Below, piece by piece: positions 9,771 to 19,478 of a DNA stretch of 64,000 nt. Origin of the DNA: Candidatus Bathyarchaeota archaeon (GTDB taxonomy: Archaea; Thermoproteota; Bathyarchaeia; TCS64). The stretch spans positions 88,106-152,105 of the forward strand of contig JAOZHO010000027.1 of NCBI GenBank assembly GCA_026014875.1. The letters run 5' to 3'. Position 1 is the stretch's first letter, and each line of letters begins with the position of its first letter. A program made the translations under genes and the position numbers. The notes under the pieces were generated by a model. That model did no database searches and was not told the DNA's origin. It was given only the letters and a program-made list of their open reading frames with translations.

Positions 9771-9926
9771 GGATTCGGGCAGTTCATCACAACAACCTAT
9801 TTAATGGGCTGCGAGTTGGTAGGGACTGGCCGATGATGTGAAGGCATTATAGAGATTTGTGATCGATCAGAGTTACACTGAGGCCACCTTTTCTCCCCGC
9901 AACCACATCGATCAGGCTTCTATCAG

Positions 9927-10232
9927 GTGGACGCCTCTATCAGGTTAGATGTAAAGCGCCCTCCAACCGAGGAAGAGGAAGGATGCCACCCCTCAAGGTC
10001 ACCTCCTCGCCCTCGAGAGCCTCGGAGTTCTGCTCTATCGGTCGAGACGGACGATGTGATGATCGCCGTTGATCCCGCGGTATCCCTCGCCCCCAAATGG
10101 TTCGGCCTTCCACCGCACACGGTCGAGGAGGAGGCAGGGGTCTCGGTGGGGCTCGCCGCAGAGTTTTTAGATGTCAAGCCATCTCTGCTAGAGGCGAGAA
10201 GAAAGGAACTCTTCGGGAAAGCTGAGATCTGA
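9927..10232 (+). CDS. Hypothetical protein
   Basis: ORF abutting the downstream coiled-coil gene; C-terminal half looks protein-like. Confidence 0.35.
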   Translation: MDASIRLDVKRPPTEEEEGCHPSRSPPRPREPRSSALSVETDDVMIAVDPAVSLAPKWFGLPPHTVEEEAGVSVGLAAEFLDVKPSLLEARRKELFGKAEI

Positions 10233-10233
10233 G

Positions 10234-11091
10234 ATGGCCACTGACGACATGGATTCCCTGGAGGAGCAGGGGTCTGCGCTCTTCGAGAAGCGGGACGGGT
10301 TCAACAAGGAGAGGGAGACGCGGAGGAAGGAGAGGGACCACTTCAACGAGTCCGTGAAAGAACTGCAGGCGAAGGCTAGGAACGCGAAGGCCGAGAGGGA
10401 CGGTGTGAACGCTAGGGTCGCTGAGCTCAAAGGGAGGCTCGGGGGTCTTCGGGAGCGCCTCGAGGCGAAGCGGGAGGCCGCGGGGGAGATCCATGACGAG
10501 AACGATGAGAGCAGGGGGCGGCTGAGGCCCCGATGGAGGCTTTTGGAGGAAATCAGGGAGATAGAGTGGGAGCTCTCCACCACGCCCACCCTGGAGATTA
10601 AGGATCGGGAGGCGGAGCTCATCGAGAGGGCGAAGCACCTGAAGGCCCAGGTAGAGGAGCACAGAAAGCTCGACACCCGGGACGACATGTACCTGATGTC
10701 CCTCGCCGACTCTAATGCAGTGGGGATGGAGATCCGGAAGATCAGGGAGGAGATGGACGGCATCCGGGAGACGGGTCAGGAGCATCACGAGAGGATGCTC
10801 GCCTTCTACAGGCAGGCAGACGAGGAGAGGAAGAGGTCCGACGAGGCCCACAAGAAGTTCGTGGAGGCCCTCAAGAGCCTCAGGGAGGTCAACGGGGAGC
10901 TCGACAAGATCATCCCCGAACTGAGAAAGATGAGGAAGCTCTCCCAGGATGAGATGCGTTTCATGCGGGAGAAGCAAGACAAGGTCATCGCGGAGAAGAA
11001 GAAGGAGCTCGCCGCTGAGGCTAAAAAGAAGCTGGATGCCGGGGAGAAGCTCAGCCTCGATGAGATGAAGCTCGTCTACGGCGAGGGTTAA
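10234..11091 (+). CDS. Archaeal coiled-coil protein (COG1340-like)
   Basis: 285 aa, Glu/Lys/Arg-rich heptads; QDEMRFMREKQDKVIAEKKKELAAEAKKKLDAGEKLSLDEMKLVYGEG. Confidence 0.75.
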   Translation: MATDDMDSLEEQGSALFEKRDGFNKERETRRKERDHFNESVKELQAKARNAKAERDGVNARVAELKGRLGGLRERLEAKREAAGEIHDENDESRGRLRPRWRLLEEIREIEWELSTTPTLEIKDREAELIERAKHLKAQVEEHRKLDTRDDMYLMSLADSNAVGMEIRKIREEMDGIRETGQEHHERMLAFYRQADEERKRSDEAHKKFVEALKSLREVNGELDKIIPELRKMRKLSQDEMRFMREKQDKVIAEKKKELAAEAKKKLDAGEKLSLDEMKLVYGEG

Positions 11092-11169
11092 CCGTTTTTT
11101 ACCGCGCGAATTTAGATATCTTGCTGAGTTTAAGGTCATTAACAAGTGTCTAGCCTATGTGGAATGGGG

Positions 11170-11246
11170 TGTACGGGGTTCGACACGCAGGAGCGACTAA
11201 TGAAGAGAGGGGGTCTGCTCCTGCTATGAATGGTCTAGCCCGTACA
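11170..11246. ncRNA. Candidate structured RNA with two nested stems and possible pseudoknot
   Basis: TGTACGGG (11170-11177)/CCCGTACA (11239-11246); GCAGGAGC (11187-11194)/GCTCCTGC (11217-11224); GACTA (11195-11199) can pair with TGGTC (11231-11235). Confidence 0.35.
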
Positions 11247-11453
11247 ATAATTGCCATTAAAAACTAAATCATATAAGTGGAGACGGATTCACGTTTAGAA
11301 CTATACGTTCTGACATTGGATACTGTTTCCCTGCAGGGAGATTTTCCCGGGCGAGGGCACGACTTCCATAAACGGGAATTAATAACCAAAATCGTTAGAA
11401 AATCCTTTTATCAAAATAATATCCATAAAGAGTCGTGAAAAGGGGGAGAATTG

Positions 11454-11804
11454 ATGAAAGAACCTTATTTATCGGAGTACAAGAAGTATCTTCCGAGCGT
11501 CAACAACCTTCCTATCATCTATACTAGTCTCACGAGGATAAAGAAGAAGGTCAGCAAGTTCATCAGGGACGCCATTCCCAGCCGCCCGGTCTTCCTACAG
11601 GAAGTGAAGACAGAGGTCTGGAAGGAGCTCTCGCTGATCTACTACAAGTACGAGGACAGCTACCAGAAGAGGGCTTTCAGGGAGGTTATCTCGGAGATAT
11701 CTGAGAGCATCAACGACGGGAACTGGGGGACCGTCTACAACAAGCTGTACAGGTTCGAGCAGTTGAGCAGAAACGGCCCTTCGATGCCGTCCATCGGTTT
11801 CTGA
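11454..11804 (+). CDS. Hypothetical protein
   Basis: MKEPYLSEYKKYLPSVNNLPIIYTSLTRIKKKVSKFIRDA... Confidence 0.6.
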   Translation: MKEPYLSEYKKYLPSVNNLPIIYTSLTRIKKKVSKFIRDAIPSRPVFLQEVKTEVWKELSLIYYKYEDSYQKRAFREVISEISESINDGNWGTVYNKLYRFEQLSRNGPSMPSIGF

Positions 11805-11866
11805 TCGCGTCCAAAATAGCGCAAGTCATCCGAGTGCGGACGCTGCAACGTAGAATGCGGCCACCA

Positions 11867-12703
11867 TCACCACATGGAGGCTCCGGCGCTGACATTGATG
11901 TCCTGCCCGGTGATGCTGCTCGCCTCATCCGATGCCAGGAACAGCGCCATCTGGGCCACGTCCATGTGGGATATGAGCGCCTCCACGTGGCCCTCGCCCG
12001 CCAGATACTTGCCCCCGAGCACCCCCCGCTCCCTCATCTCCGCGAATCGTTCCCTTGTGACGTCGGAGTCGAAGGGCTTCCCGAGGTAGGCTGCCAGGTC
12101 CCTCAGGACCTCGACGTTCCTCTCCCCCCCGGGGTTCCCGGGGCAGATCGCGTTCGCGGTGATATTGTATCTCCCCACCTCGAGGGCCAGTATCCGGGTG
12201 AAGCCGATGATCCCCATCTTGGTGGTCGCGTAGGGGGTCCTGTACGGGTAGGGGCTCTTCACTATGGTCGAGCTGAAGTTGATGATCCTTCCGTAGTTCT
12301 TCTTAATCATCTCGGGGATCACGGCCTTGGTGCAGAGGAATGTGCCGCCCAGGTTGACCTCCATGGTCCTGTTCCACTCGGGCAGCGTCAGCTCCCACGT
12401 CTTCTTGGTGGGCCCGCCTATCCCCACGTTGTTGACCAGGATGTCGATGGCGCCGAGCTCGTCGAGGGTTGTCTCGACCATGGAGTTCACCTGGGCCTCG
12501 TCCGAGACATCCGTCTGGGAACACAGAACGCTCCCTCCTTTTGCCTCGATCTTCGACCCCACCTCTCGCCTGAGTTCCTCCAGCGGGACGATGTCGCAGA
12601 TCGAGACCGCAGCCCCCTCGGATGCGAAGAGTTCGGCCATCGCCTTCCCGAAGCCTCTCCTGCACCCGGTTATCAGCGCGACCCTGCCGTCCAGTCTTCC
12701 CAT
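11867..12703 (-). CDS. SDR-family oxidoreductase
   Basis: VALITGCRRGFGKAMAELFASEGAAVSICD; VNNVGIG; YATTKMGIIGFTRILALEVGRYNITANAICPG. Confidence 0.92.
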   Translation of the reverse strand: MGRLDGRVALITGCRRGFGKAMAELFASEGAAVSICDIVPLEELRREVGSKIEAKGGSVLCSQTDVSDEAQVNSMVETTLDELGAIDILVNNVGIGGPTKKTWELTLPEWNRTMEVNLGGTFLCTKAVIPEMIKKNYGRIINFSSTIVKSPYPYRTPYATTKMGIIGFTRILALEVGRYNITANAICPGNPGGERNVEVLRDLAAYLGKPFDSDVTRERFAEMRERGVLGGKYLAGEGHVEALISHMDVAQMALFLASDEASSITGQDINVSAGASMW

Positions 12704-12844
12704 GTGAACGCCTCGGGTAGCATATCCGGTGTAGGCTAAAGAAATGTTCGGGCTTCTAGGCACACGGAACTAAGGAAGTAACATGTTCAAGTCTATTCTT
12801 GAGCAGCCTTCTCATTCCTACCTCTACAAGATCCCTATGTTGGC

Positions 12845-12964
12845 ATGGCAGCCAACTGGAAGGAGAGGATGAAAATAGCAGCGGAAGCCCTCGAGATCCT
12901 GAAGGGAGTCAACGATATAGAAGAACGAGAGGATTATTTTTCTGATAGGGATACCTCGGAGTGA
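12845..12964 (+). other. Possible 39-aa small ORF or gene remnant
   Basis: MAANWKERMKIAAEALEILKGVNDIEEREDYFSDRDTSE*. Confidence 0.25.
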
Positions 12965-13120
12965 TGCAGGAGAATGACGAAAGATAGACTCTAACACCAT
13001 TCAACAGGGAGTCAGTAGAGGAGTTATAAGTAAGCAGAAGGTCAGGGCATTCTCAACATGAACGAAAAGGACGTTATACGACCGATTAACCTCTCGAAAT
13101 GATCAGATACTGCACGGGGA

Positions 13121-13651
13121 TTACGTTTTTTTCTTTGGAATTTTCTTTTGGAGTTTTTTTGGAATTGTGATTTTCATCTCAACAGTATTATCAATGAGAT
13201 AAACGGGAATGCCCATTTTATCGAATCGATCAGTTTTATCAACATTCATCAGAACAATCTTACCCTTAAGTCTAAACCCATTAGCTAACTTATATTCAAA
13301 GAAAGGTTCATGCGGTTCAATAATGTCGACGTCTTCTTCAATTACTCGCTCTCTTAGATTTTCACCTTTTATTCGATTAGGAACCCCTTTCATTTCATCA
13401 GGACAATCAATTCCCATAGTAATATGGTGCTTCATATTAATCCCCGTTCCTAATGAGCTCGTATTTTCCTTTTGTTCCTCAAGCATTTCATCCAGATTTT
13501 TTTCAAAATGGACCATTATTAATGTATATTTACTATGTAAAATCCCGCCATCAGCAAATTTGTATTTATAAATTGGCTCTTTGATTACTTTAAAAGGAAC
13601 CATTTTGTGCCCTAGTAAGGGGATATTATTTTTAGTCTGTGAAACAATCAT
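13121..13651 (-). CDS. Hypothetical protein with two copies of a small beta-type repeat
   Basis: KEPIYKYKFADGGILHSKYTLIMV and HEPFFEYKLANGFRLKGKIVLMNV; AT-rich. Confidence 0.65.
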   Translation of the reverse strand: MIVSQTKNNIPLLGHKMVPFKVIKEPIYKYKFADGGILHSKYTLIMVHFEKNLDEMLEEQKENTSSLGTGINMKHHITMGIDCPDEMKGVPNRIKGENLRERVIEEDVDIIEPHEPFFEYKLANGFRLKGKIVLMNVDKTDRFDKMGIPVYLIDNTVEMKITIPKKLQKKIPKKKT

Positions 13652-13653
13652 TT

Positions 13654-14424
13654 CTATCCTACCTCCTCATTGGTTTGATGAATTGTCGCTCCTTTCAGTA
13701 AATCCTCTAGGGATAGTAGTACAGTAGGTTCTGAAGTTGGTGGAGAGTGGCCTGGACGAACTTTACATTGAATAAACTCATATGCTGCATCAAAAGTGAA
13801 TCTAAGATTACCTCTTAGATAATTTAATTCAGCCTGTGGTTCATAATTATATGGCAATTCAACGGGTATTACTGTTGAATCAATGGTTACCAATATTTCA
13901 TCGCCAAAACCTGATACATCAAGCTCTGAGTTGGGAATTTCGTAGAAATCGACAAATTTATCGGGTAATCTAAAATTCACAATATTTTCGTCTCTGATTA
14001 GATCCGATTTCTGAATAAGAATACCTCTCTCTTTCCATTTGTCCTTTATTATTGGGGATATTCCAATAGCACTGCGTGACAGAGCACAAATAAATATTTC
14101 ATCCTTCCAAATGTCATTATCTAATCCAATGAGCGGAAATGATATCTCATTAAAAGGCATGATCTCTGTGTCAACAACACGGACTTTTTTTACTAATCCT
14201 CTTTTACGCCTGAAAAAAGTTACATCAACTAACCCTTGTTCTTTTAATCTGTTTATACTGTGATCAACTCGACCATTTGAAAGGTTATAATGTGCTGAAA
14301 TTTCTTTAATAGTTGAGTTTGGGTTTTCTTTGATGTATGAAAGTACGAGTTCATCTGTCGCCCTCCCTCGTTCTTTCATGACCGCTGGAGCGTCTCTTTT
14401 TCGTCTGTTCTCATTTAAAACCAT
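13654..14424 (-). CDS. Winged-helix domain protein of unknown function
   Basis: TDELVLSYIKENPNSTIKEISAHYNLSNGRVDHSINRLKEQGLVDVTFFRRKR. Confidence 0.7.
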   Translation of the reverse strand: MVLNENRRKRDAPAVMKERGRATDELVLSYIKENPNSTIKEISAHYNLSNGRVDHSINRLKEQGLVDVTFFRRKRGLVKKVRVVDTEIMPFNEISFPLIGLDNDIWKDEIFICALSRSAIGISPIIKDKWKERGILIQKSDLIRDENIVNFRLPDKFVDFYEIPNSELDVSGFGDEILVTIDSTVIPVELPYNYEPQAELNYLRGNLRFTFDAAYEFIQCKVRPGHSPPTSEPTVLLSLEDLLKGATIHQTNEEVG

Positions 14425-14503
14425 GTTTATCTCATCTCAAGTCTCTCGTTATAAGGGTTTGGAAGCTTCCGAATCAATGTCTGAACCAAGGCATAAATAG
14501 ATT

Positions 14504-14800
14504 ATGGATTACATAACAGTAATGCCTTACATACAAGTCCGATTTTCGGAAACAGTTCACGAATGGTTGGAGAGACACAAAGATATCTCGGACTTGAAAA
14601 TTATGAACATAGCTAGATACAAATCTGGAGAAATTATTCAAAATAAGGATGGCACCCAAACCATCAAGACTGGAATAGTTTATCATGGAAAACCCACCGA
14701 TTTATGGCTTAAGATCAGAGAAAGAGATAGAGAAATACTCATTGAGGTTATTGTAATAAAGATACATCTGGGATATGTTCAAGACCCAAATCATTTCTGA
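14504..14800 (+). CDS. Hypothetical protein
   Basis: 98 aa in AT-rich region; VHEWLERHKDISDLKIMNIARYKSGEIIQNKDGTQTIKTGIVYHGKPTDLWLKI. Confidence 0.5.
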   Translation: MDYITVMPYIQVRFSETVHEWLERHKDISDLKIMNIARYKSGEIIQNKDGTQTIKTGIVYHGKPTDLWLKIRERDREILIEVIVIKIHLGYVQDPNHF

Positions 14801-14949
14801 GCCATCTAATTGCTAAATGGTTAAGGGAAGCCCTAGCACGATAACACCAACACACACACTCCTACATAGTGGTAGTAATTTACATGAGGAAAATAGTTTG
14901 AGAATACATAATTCGCAATATAAAGTGTGTTTTAGTGTAACAGGTTCCT

Positions 14950-15891
14950 CTAAGTTCTGAGGATGGGACAGGTCATGCAGTGGATGCCCCCGTTCCCCTT
15001 CCTCATCTCCTCCCCCGGGATCTGGATGACGTCTATCCCCCGTCTCCTCGCCTCCTCCATCACCCGGGGGTTCCCGGTGTAGTGGATGGCCAGATCCCTG
15101 TCGAGGGTGAGGAAGTTTGCGGCCATATCGTGCCTCTCCTGGTCGCTGATCTCCAGGAGGTCCCATCCCTCGTCCTTGAGCCACCGGATGTATGACCCCT
15201 CCCATGTCTCCCCCCGGGTATGGAACACCGCCGGCGCATACTCAAGGGTCTCAGTGTGAACCAGGGCGATCTTCCCGGGGAGCTCGGCGAAGTCGCCGTC
15301 GATGTGGATGTCGTCGGGGGGGACGTTCAGGACGATGAAAGTGTCCGCAACCCCCTTCTCGAACAGGAAATCCCTGATTCCGTCGAGGGCGCCCCGGGTC
15401 GTCCTCTGGCAGAGACCCGCCACCGCCACACGGTCATCCAGGAGGGCGAAGCCTCCCCCCTCGAAGGTCTCGGGTTCTCTGACCCGGTGGCCGATGGGGA
15501 CTCCGATGGCCTCGTGGGCCGCCTCGACGACGGGGGTCTCCCGGCGCCTCGAGGGAAGCCCCATCCGCATCAGGACTGCGCCGGCGTCGGTGACGAAACT
15601 GCTGTCCCTGGTGAAGACGAGGTTGGGGCAGTTCTCCACCTGGGCCGAGAGCCCGGGGTCGTCCCCGAGCAGTGAGCCGATGTCCAGGACCTCGATCCCC
15701 GCCTCCTCGAGGGCGTCCATCAGGCTCCTGTGGTCTGAGATGAATCGCTGGATGTCTACGGGCTGGTCGAAGTGGTGCTCTACGGGGTTGGAGTTCGCCA
15801 GTTCCAGCTCTTTGCCGGGGTGGTGGACCAGGACCCGTTTCATGGGTCCGCTCTCGGATGTGATTCCGTATCCGGGCATGGAGAGAAACAC
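14950..15891 (-). CDS. Amidinotransferase / arginine deiminase-fold hydrolase (dimethylargininase-like)
   Basis: NLVFTRDSSFVTDAGAVLMRMG; FEGGGFALLDDRVAVA; IHIDGDFAEL; GGIHCMTCPI. Confidence 0.88.
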   Translation of the reverse strand: MFLSMPGYGITSESGPMKRVLVHHPGKELELANSNPVEHHFDQPVDIQRFISDHRSLMDALEEAGIEVLDIGSLLGDDPGLSAQVENCPNLVFTRDSSFVTDAGAVLMRMGLPSRRRETPVVEAAHEAIGVPIGHRVREPETFEGGGFALLDDRVAVAGLCQRTTRGALDGIRDFLFEKGVADTFIVLNVPPDDIHIDGDFAELPGKIALVHTETLEYAPAVFHTRGETWEGSYIRWLKDEGWDLLEISDQERHDMAANFLTLDRDLAIHYTGNPRVMEEARRRGIDVIQIPGEEMRKGNGGIHCMTCPILRT

Positions 15892-16000
15892 CGTGGTCTT
15901 TGCTCTTATGGGTTATGCAGGGGATGGTTCCGGCTCGGCTGTGCGACTGTACGATAATTCTAAATCGTGATCGGATAGATGGAGGTGCGAGAGTGCGTGA

Positions 16001-17197
16001 ATGGTGAAGCTCAGGATCAGCTGGGGCGAGTATCGGAGGAGGATCGCGAGGGTCAGGGAGGTCATGGTGGAGAGGGGGCTCGACGCCCTCCTGCTCACGA
16101 GCGGGAAGAGCATGTTCTACGTCTCCCATTTCACCCACATAACCACCGAGCGCCCCGCCATCCTCCTGATCCCCCCGGACGGGGACCTGATCTTCCTGGG
16201 GCCCCTCCTGGAGGCGGATCACCTGAAGCACCAGACCGGCCTCGTGGGGGAGGTGAGGACCTACCTCGACTACCCGGGGGAGACGCACCCGATAGACAAG
16301 TTCGCCGAGTGGCTCATCGACCTAGGCTACGGGAAGGCCACGATAGGCGCTGACAACCCCGCCGGGGCCACCGGGGCCATGGGTTACACGGGCCCCCCGC
16401 TCCCCGAGAAGATGCCGGACGCCGAGTTCGAGAGGGCGGGGGACATCATCTGGGCGATGAGGCTCTGCAAGTCGGAGGAGGAGATCGCCCTCATCAGGGA
16501 GAGCGCCAAGTGGGGGAACCTCGCCCACCAGCACCTCCAGGACTATACTGCGCCGGGGACGTGGGACGTCGAGGTGAGCCTCATGGCCAGCCTCGAAGCG
16601 TCATCAGTCATGAAGAAGACCCTAGGCCCCGAGTACGAAACCCTGAAAGGAAGGGCCCCCGCCTCCGCCGGGTTCCGGGGCCAGGTGGGCTGGAAATCCG
16701 CTATGCCCCACAGCATAGGAATACCCAAGATGATAGCGGAGGGGGACGTCCTGGTCACCGGGGCTGGCTCCGACGTGGGGGGCTACGGGAGCGAGCTGGA
16801 GAGGACCATGATCGTTGGGGAGCCCACGCCCAAGATGGAGAAGTACTTCAAGGTGATGGTGGAGTCCCAGGACGCCGCTATCGAGGCCCTGGGGCCTGGG
16901 GTGAAGTGCAGCGATGTGGACAAGGCGTCGGGGAAGGTGATCCGGGACGCCGGGTACGCGGCCCTCATGAGGCATCACACGGGCCACGGCATCGGCCTCG
17001 AGGGGCACGAGCCCCCCTGGCTGGACATCGGGAACGACGACGAGCTGAAGCCGGGGATGGTGGTGAGCCTCGAGCCCGGGATCTACGAGCTGGGGTACGC
17101 AGGGTTCCGGCACTCCGACACCGCGGTTATCACCGAGGACGGATACGAGCTGGTGACTTACTACCCGAGGGACATCGAGTCCCTCACGATCCTATAG
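16001..17197 (+). CDS. M24 family Xaa-Pro aminopeptidase/dipeptidase
   Basis: MRLCKSEEEIALIRESAKWG; HHTGHGIGLEGHEPPWLDIGNDDELKPGMVVSLEPGIYELGYAGFRHSDTAVITEDG. Confidence 0.92.
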   Translation: MVKLRISWGEYRRRIARVREVMVERGLDALLLTSGKSMFYVSHFTHITTERPAILLIPPDGDLIFLGPLLEADHLKHQTGLVGEVRTYLDYPGETHPIDKFAEWLIDLGYGKATIGADNPAGATGAMGYTGPPLPEKMPDAEFERAGDIIWAMRLCKSEEEIALIRESAKWGNLAHQHLQDYTAPGTWDVEVSLMASLEASSVMKKTLGPEYETLKGRAPASAGFRGQVGWKSAMPHSIGIPKMIAEGDVLVTGAGSDVGGYGSELERTMIVGEPTPKMEKYFKVMVESQDAAIEALGPGVKCSDVDKASGKVIRDAGYAALMRHHTGHGIGLEGHEPPWLDIGNDDELKPGMVVSLEPGIYELGYAGFRHSDTAVITEDGYELVTYYPRDIESLTIL

Positions 17198-17866
17198 ATC
17201 TCTCTCGCCCTTCAGGAGCTTCGCCAGCTCGCTGATGTCGAGTTGTTCGGTGTCTTTAGAGTATCCCCCCAGCTTGAACGCGAGCTGCACGGAGTATCCC
17301 ACGGTCACCGCGGAGATTATGGTCCCAATTCCCACGGGTCCCCCGAGGAGGTAGCCGATGACTAAGACGGTTATCTCGATGGCTCCCCGGATATTGGATA
17401 CGGGCCTGCCGGTCATCTTTACCAACCCCATCATAAGCCCGTCCCTGGGGCCAGCCCCCAGCCCCACCCGGATGTAGAGAAGGGTGCCCATCCCGAGGAA
17501 CGCGACGCTGAGGAATAGCAACCCGAGCTGCCAGGGCAGGGCCTCCGGTAGGGGGATCAGCCCAGAGGCGATGATCCAGTCGATAGATGCCCCGACGACG
17601 TACATGTTCGCGAAGGTACCGAATCCCGGGGGGAACCCGAGGAGCCACCCCAGGATGAGAACGGCGAGGCCCACAACCTGAGAGACCTCCCCAAGAGTGA
17701 AGGAAGTCATCGCCTCAAGGCCAACGTTGAGCACGCCCCAGGGCATCATCCCCAGCCCGGCGTGGAGGTTGGCGACGATCCCCGCGGAAAATAAGAAGAG
17801 ACCCACGAAGAGGGAGGGCATCCGGGCTAGGAAAGCCACCCAGTTCCTCGTGAGATTGCTCGCCAT
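17192..17866 (-). CDS. YczE/YitT-like multi-pass membrane protein
   Basis: GIVANLHAGLGMMPWGVLNVGL; LYIRVGLGAGPRDGLMMGL; ~5 TM segments. Confidence 0.75.
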   Translation of the reverse strand: MASNLTRNWVAFLARMPSLFVGLFLFSAGIVANLHAGLGMMPWGVLNVGLEAMTSFTLGEVSQVVGLAVLILGWLLGFPPGFGTFANMYVVGASIDWIIASGLIPLPEALPWQLGLLFLSVAFLGMGTLLYIRVGLGAGPRDGLMMGLVKMTGRPVSNIRGAIEITVLVIGYLLGGPVGIGTIISAVTVGYSVQLAFKLGGYSKDTEQLDISELAKLLKGERDL

Positions 17867-18034
17867 CGACCCGCCTCCCGGTAATGGCGTAGAATATCAT
17901 CCAGCCCTATTAAAGACCGGCTGAATCATGCCACCGCCTGCGTTTAACATTTCATAGTAGCCATTTTCACCCAGGTCCCTCCCCCAATCCCCACCTCAAT
18001 CTATTTAACAGCCCTACCCAGAGCATTCACCGAA

Positions 18035-19384
18035 TTGGGTAAGAGGATCGCGAAGCGGGTCCAGAAGCCCAAGAACGTCTGGATCCGGGAAATGTTCTCA
18101 GGGGACCCCAGGATGGGGTCGGGTCTAGATTACACCAACGACTACCTCAAGATGCAGGCCCCCCCGGGAAGCATCTGCGCAGTATGCAAGGGCTCCAAGC
18201 TCCTCTGCGGGAAGACGAGCTGCCCCGTGGTGGCCCGGGCCGCCTCCCACTTCAACATCTGGAGGAGCATCAAGGGCACCGAGGTCAGCGGCTCCTCGCC
18301 CCCCAGCGTCTTCGTGGGCCGCGTCGGCTACCCCTATGTCAACATCGGGCCCCTGGCGCCCAACCGCTTCGGGGACACATCCATCCTCGACTCCCCGGAG
18401 CGGTGGATGGGCAAATCCATAGATGAGATCATCGACTACCGGAGCCAGCTCGTCAGAGGAATGACCAGGGTCAACGTGCGGAAGCCCGAGAAGGCGGGGC
18501 GCATCCTCGACAGGACCCGGGAGCTCAGCCTCGCGGAGCACTACGTGGAGACCGAGATGAAGCTCAAGAAGCGGCCCCGCCGAAGCTTCAGGGTCGACGC
18601 CGACGTGCAGCCCATCGGGCCCACCGCCCCCCTGGAGCGGATGGAGATAGGCTACATCCGATGGAACAGGGAGATGGAGAAGGCCCATTACGACACCGAC
18701 TTCAAGGCCGCCCCCGCCACCAAGGCCCTCTACCAGGAGGGGGTCCCGGTGACCCAGATCATGAAGGCCTTCAGCATGGGGAGCTTCGGGGTCGGGAAGA
18801 ATCGGCGCCTCGTCCCCACACGGTGGAGCATCACCGCAGTCGACGACATCCTGGGGAAGGACATGGCCCGCCAGACCAAGAACTTCCCCCTCATCAACAA
18901 CTACGAGATCTACGAGTCCGAATACCTGGGGAACAGGTTCGAGGTCCTCCTGGTCCCCGACGCCTGGAGCTACGAGGCCTACGAGGCGTGGTACCCGGGC
19001 ACCGTCTGGAACCCCAGCACCAGCCACGTCGCGATCGTCACTGACTGGGAGGGCTACAACGGCCGGAGTAAGTACGCCTCCATGGGGGGCTGCTACTACT
19101 CGGGGAGGCTCGCCGTGATGGAGCACCTCACGAAGGTGAGGCGCCAGGCCCGGGTCTTCATCCTCCGGGAGGCCTACCCCGACTACATCCTCCCGGTGGG
19201 GGTCTGGCAGGTCCGGGAGAACGTCAGGAACGCGATGAGGCAGCCGCCCCTGGTCTACGCCACCCTGGACGAGGCCCTGGCGAGGCTCCAGAGCAGACTC
19301 AGCATCCCCCTGGAGCAGTGGATGGACGCCGGTTTCCTGCTGAGGCAGACCATCTCCCAGAGGAAGATCACTGATTACCTCTGA
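18035..19384 (+). CDS. nre: Nre family archaeal DNA repair protein
   Basis: ICAVCKGSKLLCGKTSCPVV; SSPPSVFVGRVGYPYVNIGPLAP; C-terminal QRKITDYL; TTG start. Confidence 0.88.
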   Translation: MGKRIAKRVQKPKNVWIREMFSGDPRMGSGLDYTNDYLKMQAPPGSICAVCKGSKLLCGKTSCPVVARAASHFNIWRSIKGTEVSGSSPPSVFVGRVGYPYVNIGPLAPNRFGDTSILDSPERWMGKSIDEIIDYRSQLVRGMTRVNVRKPEKAGRILDRTRELSLAEHYVETEMKLKKRPRRSFRVDADVQPIGPTAPLERMEIGYIRWNREMEKAHYDTDFKAAPATKALYQEGVPVTQIMKAFSMGSFGVGKNRRLVPTRWSITAVDDILGKDMARQTKNFPLINNYEIYESEYLGNRFEVLLVPDAWSYEAYEAWYPGTVWNPSTSHVAIVTDWEGYNGRSKYASMGGCYYSGRLAVMEHLTKVRRQARVFILREAYPDYILPVGVWQVRENVRNAMRQPPLVYATLDEALARLQSRLSIPLEQWMDAGFLLRQTISQRKITDYL

Positions 19385-19449
19385 TCCGCTGGATTTTATG
19401 ATCAATCCATGAATTATTTACTGGATATGTTAATAGGACCCAGATAAAC

Positions 19450-19457
19450 TTTATAAA
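19450..19457 (+). promoter_or_regulatory. TATA box of the purSLQ operon
   Basis: TTTATAAA about 26 nt upstream of ATG at 19479. Confidence 0.5.
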
Positions 19458-19478
19458 TTTAACACATTCATACATATC

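Noticed and set aside
10174-11145. 323-aa minus-strand ORF, Leu/Pro-rich
   Set aside because: Antisense to a coiled-coil gene; low-complexity composition is the mirror of Glu/Lys codons.
11170-11246. Possible tRNA gene (GGTTCGA-like string at 11178)
   Set aside because: No 7-bp acceptor plus D/anticodon/T-arm cloverleaf can be drawn; kept only as a generic structured-RNA candidate.
18125-19405. 426-aa minus-strand ORF
   Set aside because: Shadow of the nre gene on the plus strand.
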